Source: Chryseolinea soli
GTDB taxonomy: Bacteria; Bacteroidota; Bacteroidia; Cytophagales; Cyclobacteriaceae
DNA length: 64,000 bases
NCBI RefSeq assembly: GCF_003589925.1
Contig: NZ_CP032382.1
Location: forward strand, 5,146,001 to 5,210,000
Direction: 5' to 3'
In this document: positions 1 to 9,548 of the stretch, in pieces
Layout: every line of letters begins with the position of its first letter
Numbering within the stretch: position 1 is the stretch's first letter
Notes under the pieces: generated by a model
The model's database searches: none
What the model was told of the DNA's origin: nothing
Seen by the model: the letters and a program-made list of their open reading frames with translations, nothing else
Translations under genes and position numbers: made by a program

Positions 1-1497
1 CGAGTTGATTACCGCGCGGGCTTTGCTCAGCGGTTGGTCCACGATCGCAAAGGTGGTGGGATCCAGGTTGTTGTCGGGGTCGGTGGTGAGCGCCAGCAGG
101 TCGAGGGTGATCTGGTTGGTCTCCAGCGTTGGACTGGGTTGAGCAATGACCGGAGGTTTGTTGCAGGAAGCCTCCACGGTCAGAAAATAATTGCCCGCCG
201 CGAGCCCGGTAAGAGAAGCTTTGCTGGAAGTAAAGTTGTTGGGGCCTGTCCACGAGATCGTGTAAGGCACTTTCGGATCGTCAACGGAAACGCTAAGCGC
301 ACCGTCAAACTTGATGCATTGTGTATTATCCTGGACCACATCAAGGTTTACTTTGATATGGGGAATCGACTCATCGGTAATGGTAAGCGCATTAGGGTCG
401 GTGTCGGGCACGATGGTCTGGCATTTGGTTTGGCTATCGGTGATGATGAAACTATAAACCCCACTGTTCAGGTTGGTGGGGTTTTGTAGCGTGCTAACGG
501 TCTCGTCATTTTTCTGCCAGGTCACTTCAAACGGTCCGGAAGAGCCCGTAATTTCCAGCGTGACCGCCCCATTGAAGGGGCTGCTGCATTGCGTGTTAGC
601 GGTGATATCTTTCAGGGAAAATTGAGGATGCACGGTCTGCTCGGGTACGGTGTAGTACTGGTAGCCGGAACAACCCGAGACCTTATCGCTCACAAACACA
701 CTATAGTCGGCTCCTTTCATGCCGGTCAGATCCTCCTTGTCGGAGACCACGCCATAGCTTGCGAGGTCATACCAGTAGAATTGATATTGACCCGATCCAC
801 CCGCAACACGCACGTCCACCCCGCCGTTTGGCGTGGCACAAGAGGTGTTGGAGGTAAGCGAATTTTGATTGACCGTCAGGGGATTATTGGTCCTGACATA
901 GACGGAAGCAGACACTGAGCATCCCAGCTTAGCGTCGGTGGCGACCAGCAAATACGATCCGGCCTTCAGGCCTGTCAGGTTCTTGGTGGTGACCTCGGTT
1001 CCGTCGGTCATTTTCCAGCGATAGGTATAGGTCCCGGAGCCTCCGGTAACCGTGGGGGTGATCGAGCCGTTAGCCACAGCACAATTGGTCACGTCTGTGT
1101 GCGCGGCGTTGAGGATCAGGTTGGAGTTGACGGTGAACCCATAGATGTAGGTACCGCAGTAGGGGCTTTGAATGTCGGTGACTTCCAGGAAATAACTGCC
1201 GGGCAATACCCCGGTCAGATCTTTCGTAGACGCCACGACAATGCCCGATTGGTTCTTCCATTGATAGAGGAAATCACCCGAACCGCCGGTGGTGCTAATA
1301 GAAATTGCACCATCTTTTTTATCACAAGCGGATGAATTTGTGATTAATTGCGTTACGAAGAGAGAGCAGTTGCAATTCGAGGCGTTCTTCACCGAATACG
1401 CCTGTTCGAATTTTTTGGTCTGGGCACGCACTATCTGGCTATAAAAGGCAAGCAGGGTGAGCAAGACCGCCAAAAGTAAGCGATATTTAGGGCTCAA
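1..1497 (-). CDS. SprB-repeat cell-surface protein, N-terminal part (runs off the left edge)
   Basis: The minus-strand frame is open from base 1497 to the window edge (499 codons, no stop). No ATG lies between the upstream in-frame stop (1540-1542) and the signal peptide, so TTG at 1497-1495 is taken as the start. Residues 1-25 are a signal peptide: Lys4/Arg6, a Leu/Ala-rich core and a cleavage-like VRA-Q. The rest is a series of Ig-like units of about 81 residues, each with a conserved Cys (58, 139, 220, 304), a GGSG-type turn (71-74, 152-155, 233-236) and a closing PGSY...VTD segment. This is the SprB-repeat pattern of adhesins secreted by the type IX system in gliding Bacteroidota. The C-terminus, where a sorting domain would be expected, is outside the window. 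The role as an adhesin is inferred. Confidence 0.8.
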   Translation of the reverse strand, partial: MSPKYRLLLAVLLTLLAFYSQIVRAQTKKFEQAYSVKNASNCNCSLFVTQLITNSSACDKKDGAISISTTGGSGDFLYQWKNQSGIVVASTKDLTGVLPGSYFLEVTDIQSPYCGTYIYGFTVNSNLILNAAHTDVTNCAVANGSITPTVTGGSGTYTYRWKMTDGTEVTTKNLTGLKAGSYLLVATDAKLGCSVSASVYVRTNNPLTVNQNSLTSNTSCATPNGGVDVRVAGGSGQYQFYWYDLASYGVVSDKEDLTGMKGADYSVFVSDKVSGCSGYQYYTVPEQTVHPQFSLKDITANTQCSSPFNGAVTLEITGSSGPFEVTWQKNDETVSTLQNPTNLNSGVYSFIITDSQTKCQTIVPDTDPNALTITDESIPHIKVNLDVVQDNTQCIKFDGALSVSVDDPKVPYTISWTGPNNFTSSKASLTGLAAGNYFLTVEASCNKPPVIAQPSPTLETNQITLDLLALTTDPDNNLDPTTFAIVDQPLSKARAVINS

Positions 1498-1617
1498 GGG
1501 ATAGGTATGGTTTGGTTTAAGGCAACCGAAGATAGTGGTTTAAGTAATTCTTCGGCACCGCCAAATGGGCAATTTGATTATTAGGCAGTTAGAATGTTTT
1601 AATTAAACGACAAGTTG

Positions 1618-2277
1618 ATGAATTTTGAAGGTATTCAGTCGAAGCTAAATGAGTACAAAGAGGCCGGAAAGACCCTTTTTACGACCTCTTCCTTCCAATC
1701 GCACAGCCTGGTGCTGCTCCATATCCTGAGCCGGATAGACCGGTCAATCCCCGTCTATTTTATCAACACGGGCTACCATTTTCCGGAGACCGTGAGCTTC
1801 CGCGACCAGATCACCGAGCAGTTCGGACTCAACACGATCGACCTCAAATCGGACGTTCCCAAGTTCATGCAGCGCGACCCCGAAGGCCGCCTGCTCTTCA
1901 CCTCCGACCCCGACCATTGCTGCCACCTCAACAAGACGGCCCCCATGGATGCCATCCTCCTGGCCAAAGACATTTGGATCAATGGCGTACGCGCCGACCA
2001 AAGCGCCGTTCGCGCCGCCATGAAAGTGGAGCAGCCCGCCAAACACGGGTGCCTCAGGTTCCATCCCATGCTCGACTGGAATCCAAAAATGATCTGGCAA
2101 TACCAAAAGGAATACAAGCTGCCCAAGCATCCGCTGGAAGAAAAGGGATTTGTCAGTATAGGTTGTGAGCCTTGTACGCGTAAATTGGACCCTGAAATGC
2201 AGGAACGCGAAGCCCGTTGGTTCGGAATGAACAAGGTGGAATGCGGCCTGAATACAGATCTAGTCACTACTAAATAA
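1618..2277 (+). CDS. cysH: Thioredoxin-dependent APS reductase (CysH family)
   Basis: This 219-residue protein of the PAPS-reductase fold reduces activated sulfate to sulfite in the cytoplasm. A cysteine pair at 101-102 and a CEPC pair at 183-186 together form the four-cysteine signature of [4Fe-4S] enzymes that act directly on APS. The catalytic Cys is in the C-terminal ECGLN motif (208-212). The nucleotide-binding SSF region lies near residue 25. The start is the ATG at 1618; a TTG at 1615 abuts it and would add one residue. The epimerase gene follows after 15 nt. The other sulfate-activation genes are 26 kb away, and no sulfite reductase is in the window. APS rather than PAPS specificity is inferred from the cysteines. 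Confidence 0.92.
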   Translation: MNFEGIQSKLNEYKEAGKTLFTTSSFQSHSLVLLHILSRIDRSIPVYFINTGYHFPETVSFRDQITEQFGLNTIDLKSDVPKFMQRDPEGRLLFTSDPDHCCHLNKTAPMDAILLAKDIWINGVRADQSAVRAAMKVEQPAKHGCLRFHPMLDWNPKMIWQYQKEYKLPKHPLEEKGFVSIGCEPCTRKLDPEMQEREARWFGMNKVECGLNTDLVTTK

Positions 2278-2292
2278 GCGCGTAAAGAAAGA

Positions 2293-3213
2293 ATGAAGGT
2301 TCTCGTCACGGGCGGTGCCGGCTACATGGGCACTGAGCTAATCAATTTACTGGTTGCAAATGATTCGGTTGAACAGGTGATCATTTACGATAACCTGAGC
2401 CGGTTAAACTATAATTTATTCCTGGGCCTCAAGCTGCAAAAGCATGCCAAGCTCACCTTTGTAAAGGGCGAGTTGCTGGACTCCCGGATGTTGCGCAAAG
2501 TGCTGAAGGGCGTGGATGTGGTCTATCACCTGGCCGCCAAGGTCACCACCCCCTTTGCCCATGCCGACTCGCATGCCTACGAGCAGGTGAACCACTGGGG
2601 CACCGCCGAGCTGGTCTATGCCGTGGAGGAAAGCAACGTCAAGAAGTTTATCTATGCCAGCAGTTCCGGCGTTTACGGCTCATCCGAAACCGCCGTGGAC
2701 GAGCAGTCGGTCACCGATCCCAAAAGCTTTTATGCCATCTCCAAGCTCCGGGGCGAGGAGCATGTGCGCCGCCTCATGGACAAAATGGATACCTGGATCA
2801 TGCGCTGCGGGAACGTTTATGGCTATAGCAAAAGCATGCGGTTCGATTCGGTCATCAACAAGTTTGTGTGGGAGGCCAACTTCAACAAGCTGGTCACCAT
2901 CCAGGGCGACGGCAAACAATCGCGCTCGTTCATCCACATCGACCTGATCTCAAAAGCGCTCAACAACCTGCTCACCGCCAACCTGCCACGCGGCACCTAC
3001 AACCTGGTCGAACGCACCATCAAAATATTCGACATCGTCGACGAGCTGAAGCAGCTGATTCCCGAGTTGGAGTTTATCTTTATCAACCAGCACCTCAAGC
3101 TGTCGGAGTTGAAAGTCAGGGAGAATGCCCTGGTAAACCAGACCCTGGGCATCAGCAACCCGAAGCTTTTGAAGGAGGAGTTGCAGGAATTTTTAGCGCG
3201 GTTTAGCTTCTGA
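2293..3213 (+). CDS. NAD-dependent epimerase/dehydratase (extended SDR)
   Basis: A 306-residue cytoplasmic sugar-nucleotide SDR. The N-terminal GGAGYMG motif (residues 7-13) is the NAD-binding Rossmann signature, and VYHLAAKV follows at about residue 80. The catalytic set is a Ser-rich strand (ASSSGVYG, about 121-128) and Tyr-x3-Lys in YAISK (about 147-151). It lies 15 nt after cysH and 35 nt before the antiporter, so it is probably co-transcribed, although no metabolic link to sulfate reduction is evident. The substrate cannot be told from sequence; UDP- or GDP-sugars are typical for this group. Confidence 0.85.
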   Translation: MKVLVTGGAGYMGTELINLLVANDSVEQVIIYDNLSRLNYNLFLGLKLQKHAKLTFVKGELLDSRMLRKVLKGVDVVYHLAAKVTTPFAHADSHAYEQVNHWGTAELVYAVEESNVKKFIYASSSGVYGSSETAVDEQSVTDPKSFYAISKLRGEEHVRRLMDKMDTWIMRCGNVYGYSKSMRFDSVINKFVWEANFNKLVTIQGDGKQSRSFIHIDLISKALNNLLTANLPRGTYNLVERTIKIFDIVDELKQLIPELEFIFINQHLKLSELKVRENALVNQTLGISNPKLLKEELQEFLARFSF

Positions 3214-3248
3214 TCTCTTAAATTTAAAGTTTAGGCAAAGGCCATAGC

Positions 3249-4835
3249 ATGGAGAACATCGCTACCATTATCATATTGCTTGCTGTTGTGACTGCCCTGG
3301 CCGAGGTGACGGACCGGGTCAAAATTCCGTATCCCATCTTGTTGGTCCTCACGGGCATCACCATCAGCATGGTTCCCGGCTTGCCGGCGATCACCCTAAA
3401 CCCGGACATCGTGTTCCTGGTGTTCCTGCCGCCCATTCTTTATGCCGCCGCATGGACCATGCCCTGGCAAGAATTCAAGGCCGCCAAACGCCCGATCACC
3501 TTGCTGGCCATAGGCTGTGTGATCTTCACCACCTGTGCCGTAGCCTGGGTTGCGCACCTGTTCATCCCCATCATGAGCTGGCCGGAATGCTTCCTGCTCG
3601 GTGCCATCATTTCTCCGCCCGACGCCGTGGCAGCGGCTGCCGCCACCAAGGGGCTAAGCATTCCCAAACGGGTCACGGTCATCCTGGAAGGCGAGAGCCT
3701 GGTCAACGATGCCACGGGCCTTATTGCCTATAAATATGCGATTGCGGCATTGATCACGGGCGCCTTCAGCGTATGGCACGCCAGCCTTCAGTTCCTCGTG
3801 GTGGCCGGTGTGGGCATCGCCCTCGGCTTGCTGGTAGGGCTCATATTCAAGTGGATCCACAAGCTCACCCCCGACAACCCCACAAACGACACGACCCTTA
3901 CTTTTCTGGCACCGTTCGTCGCTTACCTCAGCGCAGAAAGCATTCATGTTTCCGGCGTGCTGGCGGTGGTTGTGTGCGGCTTGTACCTGGGACGCCAGTC
4001 GTCGAAGGTATTTTCACAGCAGGGCAGATTGCAGGCCTATGGCGTTTGGAACACCGTGATCTTCATCCTGAACGGTCTTATTTTTATTCTGATCGGCATG
4101 CAACTCCGCAAGGTGTTGGAAGACATCGGTACACATTCCTTCAGCACGTTGCTTTGGTATGGCGTCATCGTGAGCGTGGCCGTCATTGTGGGGCGCATCA
4201 TTTGGGTATATCCGGGAACCTATCTGCCACGCCTCAGCAAAAGGATACGTACCGCCGAAGTCCGGCCACCCTTGCGCCTGGTAACCGTCATCGCATGGTC
4301 GGGCATGCGCGGGGTCGTTTCGCTTGCGGCCGCCTTGGCGTTGCCCCTGACGCTTGGCGAGGGCCAGCCTTTCAAAAACCGAAACCTGATCATCTTCCTC
4401 ACGTTTTGTGTGATCCTGTCCACGCTGGTTTTACAGGGGCTAACCCTGCGCCCGCTCATTCAATGGTTAGGCATCTCAGCCGGCGACGACGAACATAAAC
4501 AGGAGCAAAAAGCGCGATTGCAAATTGCCTCCGCCGTGATCGAGCACATCGAAGAGAATTATGCCCTGGCGTTAAGCGACGAAGTGTTGAATCAGATCAA
4601 AACGAAATATGAGATCCGGATCCAACGCATCCGGAAAGATGAGTCTTCGCAGAAGATGGCCGAGCAGGAGATCAACGAGTTTCATCGCATCCAACAGGAA
4701 TTGCTGGAGCGTGAACGGCAACTCACGCTGCGCATGCGCGACGAAGGCAAAATCAGCGACGAGGCGCTGCGCAAAATCGAATACGAACTCGACCTCGAAG
4801 AAACCCGTCTCATTCTCGAGCAAGGCATCGCCTGA
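3249..4835 (+). CDS. Na+/H+ antiporter, CPA1 family
   Basis: This 528-residue inner-membrane protein has about 12 hydrophobic segments in the first 415 residues and a charged, helical cytoplasmic tail (about 415-528). The CPA1 hallmark SLVNDATGLIAYK (about residues 152-164) carries the Asn-Asp pair that binds the cation, and FLPPILYAAAW (about 58-68) matches the conserved helix-3 region. It exchanges monovalent cations for protons in pH and salt homeostasis; NhaP/YjcE-like members are the closest type. It is the last plus-strand gene before a bidirectional terminator. Confidence 0.9.
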   Translation: MENIATIIILLAVVTALAEVTDRVKIPYPILLVLTGITISMVPGLPAITLNPDIVFLVFLPPILYAAAWTMPWQEFKAAKRPITLLAIGCVIFTTCAVAWVAHLFIPIMSWPECFLLGAIISPPDAVAAAAATKGLSIPKRVTVILEGESLVNDATGLIAYKYAIAALITGAFSVWHASLQFLVVAGVGIALGLLVGLIFKWIHKLTPDNPTNDTTLTFLAPFVAYLSAESIHVSGVLAVVVCGLYLGRQSSKVFSQQGRLQAYGVWNTVIFILNGLIFILIGMQLRKVLEDIGTHSFSTLLWYGVIVSVAVIVGRIIWVYPGTYLPRLSKRIRTAEVRPPLRLVTVIAWSGMRGVVSLAAALALPLTLGEGQPFKNRNLIIFLTFCVILSTLVLQGLTLRPLIQWLGISAGDDEHKQEQKARLQIASAVIEHIEENYALALSDEVLNQIKTKYEIRIQRIRKDESSQKMAEQEINEFHRIQQELLERERQLTLRMRDEGKISDEALRKIEYELDLEETRLILEQGIA

Positions 4836-4851
4836 AAGCACAACACATAAA

Positions 4852-4877
4852 AAAAGCCACCCGCGAAGGTGGCTTTT
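4852..4877. terminator. Bidirectional intrinsic terminator between convergent genes
   Basis: A perfect 10-bp stem (4852-4861 with 4868-4877, AAAAGCCACC/GGTGGCTTTT) closes a 6-nt loop. It is T-rich on both strands, so it can end both the antiporter transcript and the suf-brx transcript. Confidence 0.9.
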
Positions 4878-4900
4878 CTCTTTACTTATACTTTATTCTC

Positions 4901-5317
4901 TTAACAAAACTCGTCAAAAACTTCAACCAGGTGCTGGCCGATCATTTGGGCATTGCGACCTTCAATGTGGTGACGCTCTACAAAGTGGACCAACTCGCCG
5001 TCTTTGAACAGGGCTATGGCAGGGGACGAGGGAGGATAAGGGAGGGTGTATTCCCGGGCTTTCGCCACTGCGTCCTTGTCTACCCCGGCAAAAACCGTGG
5101 TCAGGTTATCGGGTTTCTTGCCCGAGTGCTGCAAGGCCCATTTCACGCCCGGACGGGCCGCACCGGCAGCGCATCCGCAAACGGAGTTGATCACCAAAAG
5201 GGTTGTTCCCTTCTGATTTTTTAGATTGCTATCCACCTCTTCGGCGGTTTTAAATTCAGTAAAGCCCGCGCTGGTCAGATCGGTACGCATCGGGGCCACT
5301 AATTGTTCGGGATACAT
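4901..5317 (-). CDS. Bacilliredoxin, BrxA/BrxB family
   Basis: This 138-residue thioredoxin-fold protein has the family's CGC active site (residues 47-49, in NSVCGCAAG). Family members remove bacillithiol from S-bacillithiolated cytoplasmic proteins, and some Suf components are known targets. The N-terminal MYPEQLVAPMR and the length match BrxA/BrxB. It is the last gene of the minus-strand suf run, 34 nt downstream of the DUF59 gene, which supports a role in repairing thiol-sensitive Fe-S assembly factors. That functional link is inferred. Confidence 0.9.
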   Translation of the reverse strand: MYPEQLVAPMRTDLTSAGFTEFKTAEEVDSNLKNQKGTTLLVINSVCGCAAGAARPGVKWALQHSGKKPDNLTTVFAGVDKDAVAKAREYTLPYPPSSPAIALFKDGELVHFVERHHIEGRNAQMIGQHLVEVFDEFC

Positions 5318-5351
5318 AAGTTTACAAAGTTAATCGTATTGTTATAACAAA

Positions 5352-5714
5352 TTATAAAAATCCAAGTTCCAGTTTTGCCGCTTCCGACATCATGTCCTGC
5401 GAATACGGCGGGTCGAAGGTAATTTCAACTTTTACATCGTTTACGCCTTCGATGGCTTTTAATTTTTGCTCCACTTCGCCGGGAATCACTTCTGCCGAAG
5501 GGCAGGAGGGCGAAGTAAGGGTCATCTGCACATAAACATTGTTCACCGGGTAGATATTCATCTCATAAATGAGCCCCAACTCATAAATATCTACGGGAAT
5601 TTCCGGATCGTACACCGTTTTTATAGCCGCCAACACTTTCTCCTGCAGGTCAGGAATGGCTGTTGTAGAGACTACTTTTTGTGTCTGTTGGGGTATTTCT
5701 GTTGGCTCGCTCAT
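5352..5714 (-). CDS. SUF-associated DUF59/MIP18-family Fe-S assembly protein
   Basis: A 120-residue protein of the MIP18/DUF59 family. YDPEIPVDIYELGLIYE (about 37-53) is the core motif, followed by TLTSPSCPSAE (about 66-76), whose Cys is the conserved family cysteine. DUF59 proteins (SufT, PaaD and Cia2 types) help mature Fe-S proteins. Its start overlaps the sufE stop by 4 bp, so the two are translationally coupled. The N-terminal 20 residues are low in conservation and polar. The general role is firm; whether it acts as carrier or maturation adaptor is unknown. Confidence 0.88.
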   Translation of the reverse strand: MSEPTEIPQQTQKVVSTTAIPDLQEKVLAAIKTVYDPEIPVDIYELGLIYEMNIYPVNNVYVQMTLTSPSCPSAEVIPGEVEQKLKAIEGVNDVKVEITFDPPYSQDMMSEAAKLELGFL

Positions 5715-6145
5715 GACTTCACTTCCAGTTTGGTTTTAAAGGCGAGGGCATATAATTTCATTTGCTTGATCATGGCCGCAAAGCCGTTGGACCGTTGCGT
5801 GCCGATGAACCGTTCCATACCGATCTTTTGCATGAAATAGAGATTGGCGTTCAATATGGCTTCGGGAGACTGCCCGTTAAAGATGCGGATGAGGAGGCTG
5901 ACGAGGCCTTTCGTGATGGCTGTGTTGCTATCGGCGGAGAAGTTGATCTTGTCGTCGTCCAGGTTGGCGGTGAGCCACACTTTGGACTGACAGCCCTTGA
6001 CGACGTTTTCTTCGGTTTTCAGGGCATCGTTCATGACCGGAAGCTTTTGGCCGAGTTCCATAATATAGAACACCGTCATTTCCATATCGCTGTCGAGCAG
6101 TGAAAACTCGCTGATGATCTCTTCCTGTATGTCGTTAACGTCCAT
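5711..6145 (-). CDS. sufE: SufE sulfur-acceptor protein
   Basis: This 144-residue cytoplasmic protein takes the persulfide from the SufS cysteine desulfurase and passes it to the SufBCD scaffold. The acceptor is Cys52 in VVKGCQSKVWL. Length and the terminal helices match SufE. The gene lies 26 nt after sufS and overlaps the DUF59 gene by 4 bp, in the order expected for a suf operon. Confidence 0.94.
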   Translation of the reverse strand: MDVNDIQEEIISEFSLLDSDMEMTVFYIMELGQKLPVMNDALKTEENVVKGCQSKVWLTANLDDDKINFSADSNTAITKGLVSLLIRIFNGQSPEAILNANLYFMQKIGMERFIGTQRSNGFAAMIKQMKLYALAFKTKLEVKS

Positions 6146-6171
6146 GTATGGCAGAAACAGCCTTTCGGCTG

Positions 6172-7419
6172 CTATTTCATGAAATTAATCACGCGTTCCA
6201 GCCCTTCTACGAGCTGGTCAATTTCTTTTTTCGTGTTGTAAACAGCAAAGGAGGCCCGAACGGTTCCTTCAATGCCATAACGGTCCATCAGCGGTTGGGT
6301 GCAATGGTGGCCCGTACGCACAGCAATGCCGCGGGCATCGAGCATTTGACCGATATCAAACGGATGAATGCCGTCGACGGTGAAAGAAAGCACGCTCACC
6401 TTTTCGGGGGCAGTGCCTACTAAGCTCACACCTTTCAACCGCGACACGCGTTCGGTGGCATACTCCAACAAATTGTGTTCGTGGGCAGCCATGGCAGCCC
6501 GACCGGTTTCGGTGATGAAGTTCATGGCGTAGCGGAACGCCACCACATCGGCAATGTTCGGTGTGCCGGCTTCAAACTTGTGTGGCAGGTCGTTGTAGGT
6601 GGTCTTTTTGAAGGTCACCTCTTTGATCATTTCACCACCGCCCTGGTAGGGAGGCATTTTCTCCAACAGTTCTTTTTTTCCGTAAAGAAACCCCGCGCCG
6701 GTAGGGCCATACATTTTGTGGGCCGATACGGTGTAGAAGTCGCAATCCAGGTCTTGCACGTCAATATCCAGGTGAGCGCCTGCCTGGGCGCCATCGATGA
6801 ACACCACGGCTCCGACCTCGTGGGCGAGGCGGATAATTTCTTTTATGGGGTTGACGGTTCCCAGGCTGTTGGAAGCATGGTTCACCGATACGATCTTGGT
6901 TTTGGGGGAGAGCAGTTTCCGGTAAGCATCGAGATCGAGCTCGCCGCGATCCGTCACGGGGATCACTTTCAGTGTCGCATTTTTCTCCTCGACAACAAAT
7001 TGCCAGGGAACAATATTGGAGTGGTGCTCCAGTTCGGAAACAATGATCTCGTCGCCCTCCTTTATAAAAGTTCTTCCATAAGAAGAAGCCACGAGGTTTA
7101 TGCTTTCGGTCACGCCACGGGTGAAGATGATCTCTTGTTCCGACTTGGCGTTGATATAGTCCTTTGCGGTGAGGCGTGTTTGTTCAAAAGCTTTGGTTGC
7201 CTTTTCCGCCAGCGTGTGAATGCCGCGGTGGATGTTGGCGTTGTAGCCTTTGTAATATTCGGTCAGGGCGTTGATCACCACCAGGGGTTTTTGTGATGTG
7301 GCGGCGTTGTCGAAATAGACGAGGTCGCGACCGTTCACGGTTTGGTGGAGGATGGGGAATTCTTTCCTGATCTTCTCAACGTCGAGGGCAGTGGACAGGG
7401 CAGGAGAAGTGGTTGTCAT
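6172..7419 (-). CDS. sufS: SufS cysteine desulfurase (group II)
   Basis: A 415-residue PLP enzyme that converts cysteine to alanine and a protein persulfide. The PLP-binding Lys is K235 in SAHKMYGPTG. The persulfide-carrying Cys is C373 in RTGHHCTQPLM, on the short loop typical of group II (SufS) enzymes rather than IscS. HHSN (about 132-135) is the cofactor-stacking histidine region. It starts 3 nt after the sufD stop and is followed by its partner sufE. Confidence 0.95.
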   Translation of the reverse strand: MTTTSPALSTALDVEKIRKEFPILHQTVNGRDLVYFDNAATSQKPLVVINALTEYYKGYNANIHRGIHTLAEKATKAFEQTRLTAKDYINAKSEQEIIFTRGVTESINLVASSYGRTFIKEGDEIIVSELEHHSNIVPWQFVVEEKNATLKVIPVTDRGELDLDAYRKLLSPKTKIVSVNHASNSLGTVNPIKEIIRLAHEVGAVVFIDGAQAGAHLDIDVQDLDCDFYTVSAHKMYGPTGAGFLYGKKELLEKMPPYQGGGEMIKEVTFKKTTYNDLPHKFEAGTPNIADVVAFRYAMNFITETGRAAMAAHEHNLLEYATERVSRLKGVSLVGTAPEKVSVLSFTVDGIHPFDIGQMLDARGIAVRTGHHCTQPLMDRYGIEGTVRASFAVYNTKKEIDQLVEGLERVINFMK

Positions 7420-7422
7420 GGG

Positions 7423-8736
7423 TCAGAAGTTTTTGTGAAGCCGTTCACTCACTAACTCATCGAGGTACGCTTTCAGTTCCGGGTGTTTCACATTTTCCAG
7501 GATTTCCGCCGCAAAGGCGTAGAGCATCATCGCGCGCGCCGTTTCCTGGGCAATGCCGCGGGTCTGCAGGTAGAACAATGCTTCTTCGTCCAGTTGTCCC
7601 GTGGTGCAACCGTGAGAGCATTTCACATCGTCGGCCCAGATCTCCAACTGGGGCTTGGTGTTCACTGTGGCCTTGTCGGACATGAGGATGTTCCGGTTGG
7701 CTTGAAACGCATTGGTTTTCTGAGCCTGGGGACGCACATAGATCTTTCCATTGAAAACTCCCCGGGAGTTTCCATCCATAATTCCTTTATAAAGCTCGTT
7801 GCTGAACGAGTTTGCTTTGCGGTGATCTACCACGGTGTGGTTATCGGCCAGCGTGTCGCCCGTTACCAGATACAAGCCGAACATGTGTGACTCAATGCCT
7901 TCACCGTCGATTGAAAGCTGTAAGTTGTTCCGTACGAGTTTGCCGGAAAGGGTAAACGTATACGTATTGACACGACTCGATCTCTCTTGGTGAATGTTGG
8001 TAGTCACAACCTGGTAGCGATTACCGGCGTCGTTTTGAATAGTATAATGGTTGAAGCCGGCATTTTCGGCGACTTCTGCTTCCGTTACGAGCGTGGAGAA
8101 GTGATTGCCATCACCCACCGAATCAAATTTCTCTACGATGGTGACCTCGCTGTTCAACTCCGTGACGATCAGATTGCGGCCGGCTGTGATGACTTGGCCA
8201 CCACGCGCGTCGTGGATGTGATAGATCACGATGGGTTTTTCCACCACTTTGCCTTTCGGCACGTGAATGAATACTCCGCTTTGCCACGTGGCTGTGTTCC
8301 AGGCCGTAAAAGCGTCTGCCGAGGAGTCCGCATATTTGGCCAGATGGGCCATGGCTACCGGATGTTGTCCGGCGATAGCAGTGCCCAGGTTGGTAATGGT
8401 TATTTCCGAGGACGGCGAAACGATAACCGAATGCTCCTCCGAAAAGACTCCGTTGATCACCACGATCACATTTCCCTCGACGCCGGGAATAAAGAAATCC
8501 TTTACATCAAGTTTTTGTGCCGCTGCATTGGGCTGGTCGAGCACAAAGTTCTTTTGCAGCAACCGTGTGATGGGCGTGTTCTTATATTCTTCCGATTTAT
8601 TTTCCGGAAGGCCCAGCTTTTCAAATGCTTCGAGCGCTTCCTTTCGGTAGGCTTGGGCCGGATATTGGGCTATGCTTTTTTGAATTTGGCTAACCACTTC
8701 CGGGGTCGTGTTTTTCTCGTTCACCGCTACGTTCAT
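7423..8736 (-). CDS. sufD: SufD, Fe-S scaffold subunit
   Basis: This 437-residue protein has the SufBD β-helix core, ending in the conserved block HGCTTGQLDEEALFYLQTRG (about 378-397), and an N-terminal helical domain with LPENKSEEYKNTPI (about 48-61). SufD pairs with SufB and SufC in the scaffold that builds [4Fe-4S] clusters. It lies 15 nt after sufC and 3 nt before sufS. Confidence 0.94.
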   Translation of the reverse strand: MNVAVNEKNTTPEVVSQIQKSIAQYPAQAYRKEALEAFEKLGLPENKSEEYKNTPITRLLQKNFVLDQPNAAAQKLDVKDFFIPGVEGNVIVVINGVFSEEHSVIVSPSSEITITNLGTAIAGQHPVAMAHLAKYADSSADAFTAWNTATWQSGVFIHVPKGKVVEKPIVIYHIHDARGGQVITAGRNLIVTELNSEVTIVEKFDSVGDGNHFSTLVTEAEVAENAGFNHYTIQNDAGNRYQVVTTNIHQERSSRVNTYTFTLSGKLVRNNLQLSIDGEGIESHMFGLYLVTGDTLADNHTVVDHRKANSFSNELYKGIMDGNSRGVFNGKIYVRPQAQKTNAFQANRNILMSDKATVNTKPQLEIWADDVKCSHGCTTGQLDEEALFYLQTRGIAQETARAMMLYAFAAEILENVKHPELKAYLDELVSERLHKNF

Positions 8737-8751
8737 GCGCTCTGTTCCGGG

Positions 8752-9507
<756 letters not shown>

Positions 9508-9548
9508 AGTTCGTAATTCCGATGGTAAAAAAAAATAAGATGAGATAA

